The notes: generated by a model not told the origin, from the sequence alone. 64,000 bases of DNA from Pseudoalteromonas sp. 0303 (GCF_013349995.1 NZ_JABVXF010000001.1:372001-436000), one strand, 5' to 3'; numbered from the stretch's first letter, positions 1 to 8,048 are shown. Numbers and translations: made by a program.

Positions 1-761
1 ATCCACTCTTTTAGATTTGAAACAGAAACACCTCGATGGAACAAATACCCCTGCCCATAAATTGCTCCAGACTCTATCAAAACAGAACGTACAAAACAGT
101 CTTCAACCCCTTCAACAACGCAATTTAATCCCAAGTCACTGCTTAATTGGAGTATTGCATTTACACCCGCTAAACTTGCCTTGTCTCTTAAAATTTTAGA
201 TGTCAGTGTGTAATCGATTTTAATTTCTGAAAAAACACCTATTCGAATCGTTTCAAGAGTAGAAAACCCAGTCCAAAAGTCATCTATCGCTAACTTTATG
301 CCTAACGAATGAATTGATCTAAGACAGGCAATCGACTCATTATTAAATATGCTTGACGTTTCTGTTACTTCTAACATTAAACATGAAGGGTGAACATTAT
401 ACCGGCAAAGCAAGCTAGTTAATTTGCTGGCGAAATTTTCACAGTGCAGATCAAGAGCTGAAATATTTAAAGAGTAAATGGGCCCATCTTGAGGAAGCTC
501 TTCGGTAACGATTAACTCAAGTAAGTTTTCAAACAGGTACAGTGTTAAATGATGACAACGCCGCTCATTTTCCAAAATAGGTATAAAATGATATGGAGAA
601 AGTTCACCATATTTAGGGTGTTTCCAACGAGCTAGAAACTCAAACCCCTTTAAAGAAAGCGTTTCGAGCTCGACCTGAGGCTGTGCTATCAAAAAGATTT
701 GATTTTTCGAAACCCCCTCTAATATATCTTCTACTTTAAAAGCAGGCACATTTGCTAACAT
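1..761 (-). CDS. EAL-domain c-di-GMP phosphodiesterase (3' end cut off by window edge)
   Basis: About 253 residues are visible on the minus strand, from an ATG at 761 running off the left edge. The frame is open throughout. EAL-family motifs appear in order: EFLARW (the ExLxR element, with F in place of A), LNISALDL, LEVTETS, DDFWTGFSTL, IKID, EGVED and GYLFHR. The Glu, Asn, Asp and Lys residues expected to bind metal and substrate are present, so it probably hydrolyses c-di-GMP. No GGDEF, PAS or membrane segment precedes the domain, so this is a stand-alone cytoplasmic EAL protein unless something follows the domain outside the window. A GGTGG run just upstream of the ATG could act as ribosome-binding site. 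Confidence 0.85.
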   Translation of the reverse strand, partial: MLANVPAFKVEDILEGVSKNQIFLIAQPQVELETLSLKGFEFLARWKHPKYGELSPYHFIPILENERRCHHLTLYLFENLLELIVTEELPQDGPIYSLNISALDLHCENFASKLTSLLCRYNVHPSCLMLEVTETSSIFNNESIACLRSIHSLGIKLAIDDFWTGFSTLETIRIGVFSEIKIDYTLTSKILRDKASLAGVNAILQLSSDLGLNCVVEGVEDCFVRSVLIESGAIYGQGYLFHRGVSVSNLKEW

Positions 762-1407
762 TTAGATACCACCAGCAAAAACGAATAATAACTTGTGATC
801 TAAGTCTTAGTGATAAACCTTTTTTTTTCCAGTAATAACTTATATGTATATAGCAATCAAATTTACAACTCACCTACTCTATGGTTCTTTATCATCATCT
901 TACATTTTCTTTGTTCATGTTTTACTTTTAAAACGTTTCGAACACTGGCGGTGGTAACGGGAATAGTAAGATATGCGGAAGTCCATAAAAAGATACGCGC
1001 CTTTTGGCATTTTTTTAGCACAACGAACCCTCCGGAACAAATCACAAAGGCCAAAATTAGCTAACAAAAGCAACGATAACTATAAGTACCAGTGTAAGTA
1101 AGTCCATTTTCAATCCATCAATAGGTGACTTAAGATTAATGGTTACTTGTGTACATTTTTTAAACCATTAAACTGTTGATTATTAGCTAAAGCCAATTTC
1201 AGGAATCTGAATATACTCAAATAAAGAAAGGCTTCCTATATCTAATTTCAATCTTTTCCTCCAATTCTAATTCATTACATTAGACTAAAGTCTATAGGTT
1301 AAATTTCTTCATCTATTAGGTCATTTTTTATCGTTTGTTGAATTTGCGCTGTTCAATTAAAGTTAATTTGTCAGCGATTGATACCGATTCAAACAGAGGA
1401 AATGATT
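762..1407. other. Intergenic region, no supported gene
   Basis: This is 646 bp of mostly AT-rich DNA between the EAL gene and the first TPR-like gene. Short open frames at 810-1064 (+) and 863-1054 (-) overlap each other and show no recognisable domain or good ribosome-binding site. A patch at roughly 930-1055 looks less AT-rich than its flanks and may be a remnant of something else; I cannot identify it. The right end holds the conserved upstream element described separately. Confidence 0.6.
1281..1320 (+). promoter_or_regulatory. Conserved upstream element, copy 1, with dyad
   Basis: The block at 1291-1320 matches 3016-3045 at 27 of 30 positions and sits 117 bp before the start codon at 1408 (118 bp in copy 2, about 115 bp in copy 3). 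Its left edge is the inverted repeat TAGACT-AA-AGTCTA (1281-1294). In copy 2 the left arm differs, but a dyad is kept. That suggests an operator or a structured promoter element. No regulator can be named. Confidence 0.5.
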
Positions 1408-1830
1408 ATGTTTAGTACACTTATGAAACGCATTGCACTTAGCTCTTTATTAACTTGTTCAGCTATAGCAGTGGCTGATCAGAGTGACTACAAATTGATG
1501 GTAATTGACCAATCTATCACTGCTGATGTTGCACAGAACCGTCAATACGAACAAGCATTTAATGACTGTGCTTTGAGTGTTAAAGAGAAAAAATTCTCTG
1601 AAGCTGAAACATTATGCTCAAAAGCAATCAGCTTACTAAGTACAAGTAAAGTACCTAGCTATAAACGTCGCGAACTAACGTCATTTACGTTAAGCAACCG
1701 CGGTGTTGCACGCATCATGTCTGAAAACGACACTGCGGCATTGTCTGACTTTTACGAAGCAGTACAAATTTCAGGTAACGAGTTAGTTGAGCACAACTTA
1801 ACTCGTGCGAAAAAGAACTTAGCGTTATAA
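1408..1830 (+). CDS. Small exported TPR-like protein, paralogue 1
   Basis: This is a 140-residue protein with an N-terminal signal peptide (basic start, hydrophobic stretch, Ala-rich end near VADQ), so probably periplasmic. The mature part holds two helix pairs resembling tetratricopeptide repeats. The first contains a Cys pair with 15 residues between the cysteines. The second is the strongly conserved stretch around LSNRGVARIMSENDTAA followed by DFYEAV. The Cys pair recurs in both downstream paralogues, suggesting a structural disulphide. I chose the ATG at 1408 over one at 1378 because AGAGGA lies 7 bases before it and the paralogues begin at the equivalent place. A strong terminator follows. 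The function is unknown; TPR folds usually bind proteins. Confidence 0.8.
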   Translation: MFSTLMKRIALSSLLTCSAIAVADQSDYKLMVIDQSITADVAQNRQYEQAFNDCALSVKEKKFSEAETLCSKAISLLSTSKVPSYKRRELTSFTLSNRGVARIMSENDTAALSDFYEAVQISGNELVEHNLTRAKKNLAL

Positions 1831-1854
1831 GTTCTTACAGAATTGTGTTGTCTC

Positions 1855-1878
1855 AAAACCCAGCTTCGGCTGGGTTTT
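1855..1878. terminator. Bidirectional terminator between TPR-like gene and metallopeptidase-like gene
   Basis: A perfect 10-bp stem (AAAACCCAGC / GCTGGGTTTT) closes a TTCG tetraloop. The stem has A/T ends on both sides and sits between convergent genes, so it can serve both. Confidence 0.85.
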
Positions 1879-1899
1879 GTCGTTTAGGTGTTTAGTTTT

Positions 1900-2796
1900 T
1901 TAGCCTTCCGCTTTTATTAATAAATCAAGCTCTTTTAGCAATAGGCTCTCTACTGTCTGTTTATCCATTTTAGCCAATTGCTCTAAGCTGTAATTTTTGC
2001 CAATTTCTTTAGCTAAAATAAAACCTAGGTAATAACCTCTTCGGTATGGCAGCTTTGTCTCGTCCTTTGCGAAGTTGAAAAATGAAGAATATATTTCAGG
2101 TTTTTTCGAATAAAACTTTTTCTTGAGGTCAACGAGAGAATCGAGCTGCCTTGAGCGAATCTTTTTTACCAGATTGCTAGGTATGTTTAGCATCAATTCA
2201 TCATCACTTGCTGACGGAGTTAATTTATGTGAAACGTAAGTAGCTAATCCCTCAGTCCAAATAGAGCACCATAGCTCATCCTTACAGTGAAATAATTTTT
2301 CATGATAAACATGAAATAACTCGTGATGAAAGAATGGCGTATCGCTCTTCCAGGTATGATATTCGGCCATAAGGTCTACACCAAACATTAAGTAAGATTT
2401 ACCATTTAACTCTCGCGTTGCCCCATTGAACCTTCCTAATGAGTGGAGTATGTAAATGGGAGTTTCAGATTTAAACTCAGGGAAAGTAGCAATAAATGAT
2501 TCCATACTGCTGTTTAAATCTTTAGATAAACGCCTATTTTTTGATAAATATACACCTTCTATTTCACTGAAACCCTCAATAGCTTTAACAAAGCTTTTAT
2601 CACTATAAAAAGGCGCAAATTGAGAGGTGAAATGAATACTTGAGGAAATATAACCGTTAATTATCTCGATTTGAGAAGGCAGACCATAGATAGGCCCTGA
2701 AACAGCCTGAATTGGAAAGTTTAGTTTTGGTAAATCAATTGTATTGGGTGTTGATATGCCAAACCAAAAGCCAACTGGTTCATCATCAACAAACAT
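1900..2796 (-). CDS. Metallopeptidase-like protein with HELFH motif, probably missing its true N-terminus
   Basis: This is a 298-residue frame with a zinc-peptidase HExxH motif (HELFH, near residue 153) inside a helix-like stretch, followed by a Glu/Trp-containing segment (WTEGLATYVSH) that could supply the third ligand, as in gluzincins. I do not recognise the family. The start is doubtful. The ATG at 2796 has no ribosome-binding site, and the codon immediately upstream in the same frame is TGA (2797-2799). Beyond that the frame stays open for about 40 codons, then meets further stops. A near-perfect Shine-Dalgarno (AGAGGAGGTG, complement of 2971-2980) lies about 175 bp upstream in the same direction. 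A degraded 5' end is the simplest reading. The gene interrupts the TPR-like trio. Confidence 0.55.
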   Translation of the reverse strand: MFVDDEPVGFWFGISTPNTIDLPKLNFPIQAVSGPIYGLPSQIEIINGYISSSIHFTSQFAPFYSDKSFVKAIEGFSEIEGVYLSKNRRLSKDLNSSMESFIATFPEFKSETPIYILHSLGRFNGATRELNGKSYLMFGVDLMAEYHTWKSDTPFFHHELFHVYHEKLFHCKDELWCSIWTEGLATYVSHKLTPSASDDELMLNIPSNLVKKIRSRQLDSLVDLKKKFYSKKPEIYSSFFNFAKDETKLPYRRGYYLGFILAKEIGKNYSLEQLAKMDKQTVESLLLKELDLLIKAEG

Positions 2797-3133
2797 TCAT
2801 GGTTGCGTATACTCAATCCCGGCTAAGCCCATATTAATGTAACCCAAGAATTTATTGCCAATAGCATCAGTAAACTGTGATTTTACGAGTAACTGCATAA
2901 GTGACGGCATTAATTTATCAAGCACTCAGCTAAGCTAATTTCACTTTCCAATACAGGAATAAAACAACTTCACCTCCTCTATAACACAGTAAAACCCTGC
3001 CCCCTGAGTAATTACTCTATAGATTAAATTTCTTCATCTATCAGTTTTAATTTAATCGTTTGTTTAGCTTATGGGAATATTTTAAAGTTCACTCGTTGGC
3101 AAGAAACACCAACTTATTCAGAGGAAAACTATC
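2797..3133. other. Intergenic region with decayed 5' end of the metallopeptidase-like gene
   Basis: On the minus strand this region carries what may be the former start of the 1900-2796 gene. A 37-codon open stretch ends in TGA at 2797-2799. Upstream of it are three more in-frame stops, then a strong Shine-Dalgarno at 2971-2980. On the plus strand it contains the promoter-proximal element of the second TPR-like gene (3006-3045). Confidence 0.5.
3006..3045 (+). promoter_or_regulatory. Conserved upstream element, copy 2, with dyad
   Basis: The perfect 12-bp palindrome GAGTAATTACTC (3006-3017) runs into a block (3016-3045) matching copy 1 at 27 of 30 positions. It lies 118 bp before the ATG at 3134. 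The left dyad arm differs from copy 1, yet a dyad is preserved, which is what an operator under selection would show. Confidence 0.5.
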
Positions 3134-3553
3134 ATGTTAAAAACACTTGTAAAAACTATTGCACTTAGCTCTTTATTAACTTGCTCAGCGATGGCAGTAG
3201 CCGATCAAGCTGATTATAAACTGATGGTTATTGAGCAAGCTCAATCTAACGACAATGCAACTAGCCAATACGAAACTGCCTTCAACCGCTGTGCATTAAG
3301 CGTTAAAGAAAAGAATTTTTCAGAAGCGGAAAGCCTGTGTACACAAGCAATTTCTCTTCTAAGTACAAGTAAAGTACCAGGTTACAAACGCCGTGAATTA
3401 ACATCGTTTGCACTTAGTAACCGTGGTGTTGCACGCATCATGTCTGAAAACGATACTGCTGCTCTTTCTGACTTTTATGAAGCAGTGCAAATTTCTAAAA
3501 ACGAACTTGTTAACCACAACTTAAGCCGCGCAAAACAAAACCTAGCGCTGTAA
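3134..3553 (+). CDS. Small exported TPR-like protein, paralogue 2
   Basis: A 139-residue protein, the closest relative of the gene at 1408: the signal peptide core (IALSSLLTCSA) is identical and most of the C-terminal TPR-like segment matches. It is predicted to be periplasmic after cleavage near VADQ. It keeps the Cys-X15-Cys pair (FNRC and SLC) and the LSNRGVARIMSENDTAA block. AGAGGAAAA precedes the ATG at a good distance. A strong terminator follows, so each copy looks like its own transcription unit. No enzymatic motif is visible and the function is unknown. Confidence 0.8.
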   Translation: MLKTLVKTIALSSLLTCSAMAVADQADYKLMVIEQAQSNDNATSQYETAFNRCALSVKEKNFSEAESLCTQAISLLSTSKVPGYKRRELTSFALSNRGVARIMSENDTAALSDFYEAVQISKNELVNHNLSRAKQNLAL

Positions 3554-3580
3554 AAGTTACCCCAACCAAATTGTTGTCGA

Positions 3581-3617
3581 AAGCCCGGTTCTTGTGTGTT
3601 CTGACCGGGCTTTTTTT
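3581..3617 (+). terminator. Rho-independent terminator after TPR-like gene 2
   Basis: A 9-bp stem (AAGCCCGGT / ACCGGGCTT, 3581-3589 and 3604-3612) is followed by a run of seven T. Confidence 0.85.
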
Positions 3618-3633
3618 CGTCTAAAATATCTGC

Positions 3634-3660
3634 GTTATAGAATACTTTTCTTCACCTTAT
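3634..3660 (+). promoter_or_regulatory. Conserved upstream element, copy 3 (diverged)
   Basis: The block beginning TTATAGAATA and continuing TTTCTTCACC aligns with copies 1 and 2 (about 18 of 23 positions) and lies about 115 bp before the ATG at 3749. The matching distance in all three copies supports a real promoter or leader element. The dyad here is only imperfect (CTAAAA ... TTATAG). Confidence 0.4.
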
Positions 3661-3748
3661 GGGTGCGATTATATCTTTTGTCAGTTTTCTACCCTGTTTT
3701 CTAACTTTATAGAGTAAGCACAACGCTTACGCTAACAAGGAGAAAACA

Positions 3749-4207
3749 ATGTTTAAATTAAATCTTAAACCCTGCGTGTGGTTAATATTATTTGTTTGTT
3801 CAAATTTTGTATTCGCCAACGACTTTAAACTCATGGTTGTTGACGATAACGCAAGCTCAAAAGCAATTATGCAAGGCAACTTTGCTAATTCTTTAGAGAC
3901 AATGAAGGAAGCTAATAACTATATCGTGCCGTTTAACCGCTGTGTTGCGGGTGTGAAACTAAAACAGTTTGCTAAAGCTGAACAAGATTGCTCGCAAGCA
4001 ATCGCGATGCTAAAAAAGGTCAATGCTCCACATTATAAACGTAATGAGCTGACGTCTTATGCATTAAGTAATAGAGGCATTGCTCGACTTATGGCAAAAA
4101 ATGATACAGCGGCCATTGCTGACTTTTATGAGGCTGTGCAGCTCAATAATTATGAGCTTGTGTCGTTTAACTTAAATCTTGCGAAACAGGAATTAAAATT
4201 GTGGTAA
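3749..4207 (+). CDS. Small exported TPR-like protein, paralogue 3 (diverged)
   Basis: A 152-residue member of the same family as the genes at 1408 and 3134. It has a different signal peptide (ending near VFAND) and a longer linker before the first helix pair. The diagnostic features remain: the Cys-X15-Cys pair (FNRC ... QDC), YKRNELTSYALSNRG, NDTAA and DFYEAVQ. AAGGAGAAAA gives a good ribosome-binding site. It is predicted to be periplasmic with an unknown role. The greater divergence suggests this copy arose before the duplication that made copies 1 and 2. Confidence 0.78.
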   Translation: MFKLNLKPCVWLILFVCSNFVFANDFKLMVVDDNASSKAIMQGNFANSLETMKEANNYIVPFNRCVAGVKLKQFAKAEQDCSQAIAMLKKVNAPHYKRNELTSYALSNRGIARLMAKNDTAAIADFYEAVQLNNYELVSFNLNLAKQELKLW

Positions 4208-4223
4208 TAAGTCATCAGGCTAA

Positions 4224-4254
4224 AAGAAAACCAGCCATGTCGGCTGGTTTTCTT
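4224..4254. terminator. Bidirectional terminator between TPR-like gene 3 and msrAB
   Basis: A 13-bp perfect stem (AAGAAAACCAGCC / GGCTGGTTTTCTT) with a 5-base loop lies between two convergent genes. Confidence 0.85.
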
Positions 4255-4268
4255 ACATCAGTTACCTT

Positions 4269-5546
4269 TTAAGATTTATCTCTTGGCACAAAATCAAGCA
4301 CTGTTGCATTAATGCAGTACCTATCTTTACCTCTTGGCCCTTCACCAGGGAACAAATGACCTAAATGAATGCCCGAGCTTTTTGATTTAAGCTCAATACG
4401 TTGCATGCCATAACTGTGGTCTTCATGCATAGTTACACTGTCTTTTGCAGGATGAGTAAATGAAAGCCAGCCAGTGCCTGAGTTAAATCTATCTCGGGTA
4501 TCAAAAAGCGGCGCTCCACTTAGCTTATCAATAAAAATACCGTCTGGTGTGTTTTTAAAGATATCGTATTGCTTACAAAATGGGCTGTCAGTTCTGGCAT
4601 GAAATGCCACTCTAAAAGCTTCACTATCACCTAGTTTAAATGCCCCTAAGGCTTTGTAAAACTCACCTTTACTAACATAGCCTTGGCGACCATAAACCTC
4701 TTCGCCATTTTCTATAAATAATAACGTGGGTGTTGCCCAAGTCGGCGTTTTAATCGTTAAGCCATCTAGTTGATCAGCATGTCGGAATGTCATAGGTATC
4801 GAGCCCATGTACTCATTAGCGACCTCTTTTTTAAACTTTTCACAGTATGGGCAATAACCTTTAGCATCTATCACTACAATTTGCTTACCGGCCAATAAGG
4901 CTGTGTTATCAACCTGCTGTTTTTCTACTGGTGTGAATACAACGCCCGTTGAATGATCAGGGCAATAGCCATTGGGGTTTTTCTTTAAATAATCTTGGTG
5001 ATAATCCTCAGCGGCATAAAATGCATCAAGCGGTTTTATCACAGTCACAATCTTGCCGTAGCCTGCTGCGGTTAATTTGCTTTGGTATTCATCTTTAAGT
5101 TTATTGGCAATCTCGAGTTGCTCATTATTACTTACCAAAATTGTTGAGCGGTATTGAGTACCAACATCATTCCCTTGGCGATTTAGCTGAGTTGGATCAT
5201 GATTTTCAAAATAATGCTTTAAAAGCGATTGAGTTGTTAACTCGTTACTGTTGTATGTCACTTTAACAACTTCTGCATAATTGTTTTTATCAAAGCGTCG
5301 AGAGCTACGTGTTATGTTCTTGTAGGTCGCTTTAAACCCACGCCCGTCTGCATAACCAGATACAGCATCTAACACACCATCAAGTGCTTCGTATCGTTTT
5401 TCTGCTCCCCAAAAGCAACCTGAACCAAGCACAATGGTTTCAATATGCCCTGTCGCGTTCTCTGGCATTGTTTCAGCTTTAATTGGGCTGGTGGTAAAAA
5501 TGGCACTGCAAGTGAATAGTGTCAGTAACATCGACTTAATTGTCAT
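4269..5546 (-). CDS. Exported MsrA-thioredoxin-MsrB methionine sulfoxide reductase fusion
   Basis: A 425-residue three-domain protein with a signal peptide (cleavage near IKA-ET), so it should repair oxidised methionines in periplasmic proteins. The MsrA domain covers about 35-205: GCFWG with catalytic Cys44, and a late Cys195 in GYCPDHS as likely resolving residue. A thioredoxin-like domain follows (about 215-305): CPYC at 232-235 and the cis-Pro loop ATP at 271-273. MsrB is C-terminal (about 315-420): SGTGW, HLGH and RYCIN with catalytic Cys411; the zinc-binding CxxC pairs of many MsrB are absent. The Trx domain presumably recycles both reductases. Neisseria PilB has Trx first; here it lies in the middle. 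Terminated at 4224-4254. Confidence 0.9.
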   Translation of the reverse strand: MTIKSMLLTLFTCSAIFTTSPIKAETMPENATGHIETIVLGSGCFWGAEKRYEALDGVLDAVSGYADGRGFKATYKNITRSSRRFDKNNYAEVVKVTYNSNELTTQSLLKHYFENHDPTQLNRQGNDVGTQYRSTILVSNNEQLEIANKLKDEYQSKLTAAGYGKIVTVIKPLDAFYAAEDYHQDYLKKNPNGYCPDHSTGVVFTPVEKQQVDNTALLAGKQIVVIDAKGYCPYCEKFKKEVANEYMGSIPMTFRHADQLDGLTIKTPTWATPTLLFIENGEEVYGRQGYVSKGEFYKALGAFKLGDSEAFRVAFHARTDSPFCKQYDIFKNTPDGIFIDKLSGAPLFDTRDRFNSGTGWLSFTHPAKDSVTMHEDHSYGMQRIELKSKSSGIHLGHLFPGEGPRGKDRYCINATVLDFVPRDKS

Positions 5547-5703
5547 ACTAATTTCCTCTTAAAAACCTGTATTTAAGACAGACCGAGCATAGGTATTAAT
5601 AATTTCAACTTAAACGCATGCAAACAGCGATTCACCGCTAACAATTTAACTCTTAACCTTATTTACGGTAAAACACAGCTTTTTAACATTGGGATATTAA
5701 AAA

Positions 5704-7227
5704 ATGAAAATTGCACACAGCTTATCTGCTATTGCATTGGGATTAACACTTGCTACGCAAGTGAATGCCGCAGAGTTCACTTTTGCAAAATCAATTAAAC
5801 CGAACGACAACACCCTAGTTTTATTTTTAGATACAGATAGCCAAGTTGCTAACTTTAATTATTTAAAGCCAGAAACCCAAACCCACCTAAATAAAGTCAT
5901 TGAATTTAGCGACTTTAAAGCAGGCTATGGCAAAACGTTAGAAGTTATCGCACCAAATGGTAGCGACCATCAACGCATCTTACTTGTTGGCTTAGGAGAG
6001 CAGCCAAAACTAGATGCAGCAAAAATGGCAAAACTAGGTGGTAACGTTCACGCTAAATTACAATCGGCTAAACAAGCCAATGTTAGCCTTGATTTTTCAG
6101 AGCTAAAAGACAGCGCAATCAATGCTAAATATGCAGCAGAATTTGCACATGGCGCAAATTTACGTGACCACCGTTTTGAGCAATACAAAAAAGAACAAGA
6201 CAGCCATGTTGTTAACTACACATTAGATGTTGAGAATTTAGACCAAGCGGTTAAAACCCATAAACTACTACAAAGCATTGAACAAGGTGTATTTTTAGCA
6301 CGTGACTTAACGTCTGAAGTTGCAACAGAAATGACGCCGGTTGATTTTGCTAAAGCGGCAAAAGAGCTTAAAAAGTTAGGTGTTAAAATTACTGTTTTAG
6401 AGCCTAAGCAACTTAAAAAGCTGGGCATGGGTGCACTTGAGGCTGTTGGCCGTGGTAGCGAAGAAGGTGCACGTTTAGTGGTTGCTCATTATCAAGGTAA
6501 TAAAAACCCCCCTATCGCATTAGTAGGTAAAGGTATTACCTTTGATTCTGGTGGTTACAGCCTTAAAACAGGCGCTTCAATCGCCCGCATGAAATCAGAC
6601 ATGGCAGGTGCAGCAGCCGTACTAGGTACTGTTAAAGCTATGGCACTGGCTAAAGCCGACACAAATGTCGTTGCTGTCATGGGTATGGCAGCTAATATGG
6701 TATCGCAATTTGCTGTTGCACCGGGTGACGTTGTAAGAACCGCTGAAGGTTTAAGCGTTGAGATTGTAAATACAGATGCTGAAGGCCGTTTAGTATTAAG
6801 TGATGCAATGTGGTATGCCCGCGACAAGTACAAGCCAAGTATTATGGTTGATGTTGCGACCCTAACTGGGTCTAAAATTCGTGCTGTAGGTAATGACTAT
6901 GCGGCTGTATTCTCTGATGACGACACGCTTGTAGAGCAACTAACTGTTGCTGGTAAGCAAGTAAACGAGAACCTATGGCGTTTACCTTTAGGTTATGAAG
7001 ATGCATTAAAGTCAGACATAGCTGATCTTAAAAACATTGGTTCACATGGCCCAGGTGCTACTACCGCAGCGAGTTTCTTACAAAACTTTGCCGGTGACAC
7101 ACGTTGGGTTCACATTGATATTGCTGGTAACGCGCTAAATTCTAAAGCAAAAGATGAACTAGCTGAAGGCGGTACAGGCTATGGCGTGCGTTTACTGTCT
7201 AATTGGTTACTAAATAACGCACAGTAA
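5704..7227 (+). CDS. Exported M17 leucyl aminopeptidase
   Basis: A 507-residue M17 family metallo-aminopeptidase that removes N-terminal residues from peptides. The C-terminal catalytic domain holds the dimetal-site motifs: VGKG (near residue 275), FDSGG, KSDMAGAA and the signature NTDAEGRL (near 355). The N-terminal domain is the usual weakly conserved M17 macro-like domain. Unlike E. coli PepA, which is cytoplasmic, this one begins with a clear signal peptide (KIAHSLSAIALG ... VNAAEF), so it probably works in the periplasm or outside. It is divergent from the msr fusion and looks monocistronic, with a hairpin after the stop. Confidence 0.92.
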   Translation: MKIAHSLSAIALGLTLATQVNAAEFTFAKSIKPNDNTLVLFLDTDSQVANFNYLKPETQTHLNKVIEFSDFKAGYGKTLEVIAPNGSDHQRILLVGLGEQPKLDAAKMAKLGGNVHAKLQSAKQANVSLDFSELKDSAINAKYAAEFAHGANLRDHRFEQYKKEQDSHVVNYTLDVENLDQAVKTHKLLQSIEQGVFLARDLTSEVATEMTPVDFAKAAKELKKLGVKITVLEPKQLKKLGMGALEAVGRGSEEGARLVVAHYQGNKNPPIALVGKGITFDSGGYSLKTGASIARMKSDMAGAAAVLGTVKAMALAKADTNVVAVMGMAANMVSQFAVAPGDVVRTAEGLSVEIVNTDAEGRLVLSDAMWYARDKYKPSIMVDVATLTGSKIRAVGNDYAAVFSDDDTLVEQLTVAGKQVNENLWRLPLGYEDALKSDIADLKNIGSHGPGATTAASFLQNFAGDTRWVHIDIAGNALNSKAKDELAEGGTGYGVRLLSNWLLNNAQ

Positions 7228-7242
7228 TTAGGCATTGCGCTT

Positions 7243-7278
7243 AATCAAGTGGTTATAAGCTATTATAGCCACTTGATT
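7243..7278 (+). terminator. Probable terminator after the aminopeptidase gene
   Basis: The inverted repeat AATCAAGTGG ... CCACTTGATT encloses a partly paired AT-rich loop. A short T-rich stretch follows but no clean T run, so it is less certain than the others. Confidence 0.6.
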
Positions 7279-7379
7279 GTCTTGAGTTTTTCTAATTAAC
7301 ACTAAAGACACATTTACATCATCAACAAACAGCCTATATGCTAATAAGCATTAAGGGATAATAATAAGATTGATACGCA

Positions 7380-8048
7380 ATGACGACGACCAATAGTACA
7401 CCTAAAATTATGGCGCTCACTACGCATAGCATCTTTTTTGATGCCTATGAAACAGCAAGCGACACACTGATTACGCAAAAGAAAATATGGGCATTAGCCC
7501 AATATTGCCAAAGCAGTGATGACTTTGTTGATGTAGTCCCTGCCAATAATAATTTAACGCTTTATCTAAAAGAGCCCGCTCAACTTGCTGGCTGGCTACC
7601 ACGATTACTTGAACAATGGCACGAACTAAAAGCCACTGACTTTAACTCACGTCATCATAAACTTGCTACTCGTTATGGTGGTGAATATGGGCCTGATATA
7701 GCGCATGTTGCTAAACATCATAATCTGTCTGTTGATGATGTTGCTCAAATGCACAGTAGTGCCAAATACCACGTACTATTTTTAGGCTTTAAACCCGGTT
7801 TTGCTTATTTAGATGGTTTAAATCCACAACTTTACACACCTCGTCATGCTGAACCAAGGCTCTCTGTTCCAAAAGGTTCTGTTGCTATCGGCGGCGATCA
7901 AACCGGTATTTACCCTGAAAGCTCCCCTGGTGGCTGGCAAATTATTGGTCATACAGATTTTCGTCTGTTTAATATCAATGCAGCTTCGCCTTGTGCTATT
8001 GAACCTGGTGATACTTTAGAGTTTGTTATTCAGGAGGTGTTAAAATGA
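7380..8048 (+). CDS. pxpB: 5-oxoprolinase subunit PxpB (KipI family)
   Basis: A 222-residue KipI/PxpB-family protein. The family hallmark lies around residues 135-195: LGFKPGFAYLDGL, then a segment with PRLSVPKGSVAIGG, and SPGGWQIIG. With PxpA and PxpC it forms the ATP-dependent prokaryotic 5-oxoprolinase that opens pyroglutamate to glutamate. The stop codon overlaps the ATG of pxpC (ATGA at 8045-8048), so the two are translationally coupled. The ATG at 7380 is the first in frame after a TGA, but the ribosome-binding site is weak; an ATG at 7410 is the alternative. No pxpA lies next to it. Confidence 0.88.
   Translation: MTTTNSTPKIMALTTHSIFFDAYETASDTLITQKKIWALAQYCQSSDDFVDVVPANNNLTLYLKEPAQLAGWLPRLLEQWHELKATDFNSRHHKLATRYGGEYGPDIAHVAKHHNLSVDDVAQMHSSAKYHVLFLGFKPGFAYLDGLNPQLYTPRHAEPRLSVPKGSVAIGGDQTGIYPESSPGGWQIIGHTDFRLFNINAASPCAIEPGDTLEFVIQEVLK

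Noticed and set aside
810..1064. Open frames on both strands in the first intergenic region
   Set aside because: They overlap each other, lack ribosome-binding sites and show no domain-like pattern.
2797..2799. TGA considered as a selenocysteine codon
   Set aside because: No hairpin resembling a bacterial SECIS was noticed just downstream, and further stops occur upstream in the same frame; decay is simpler.
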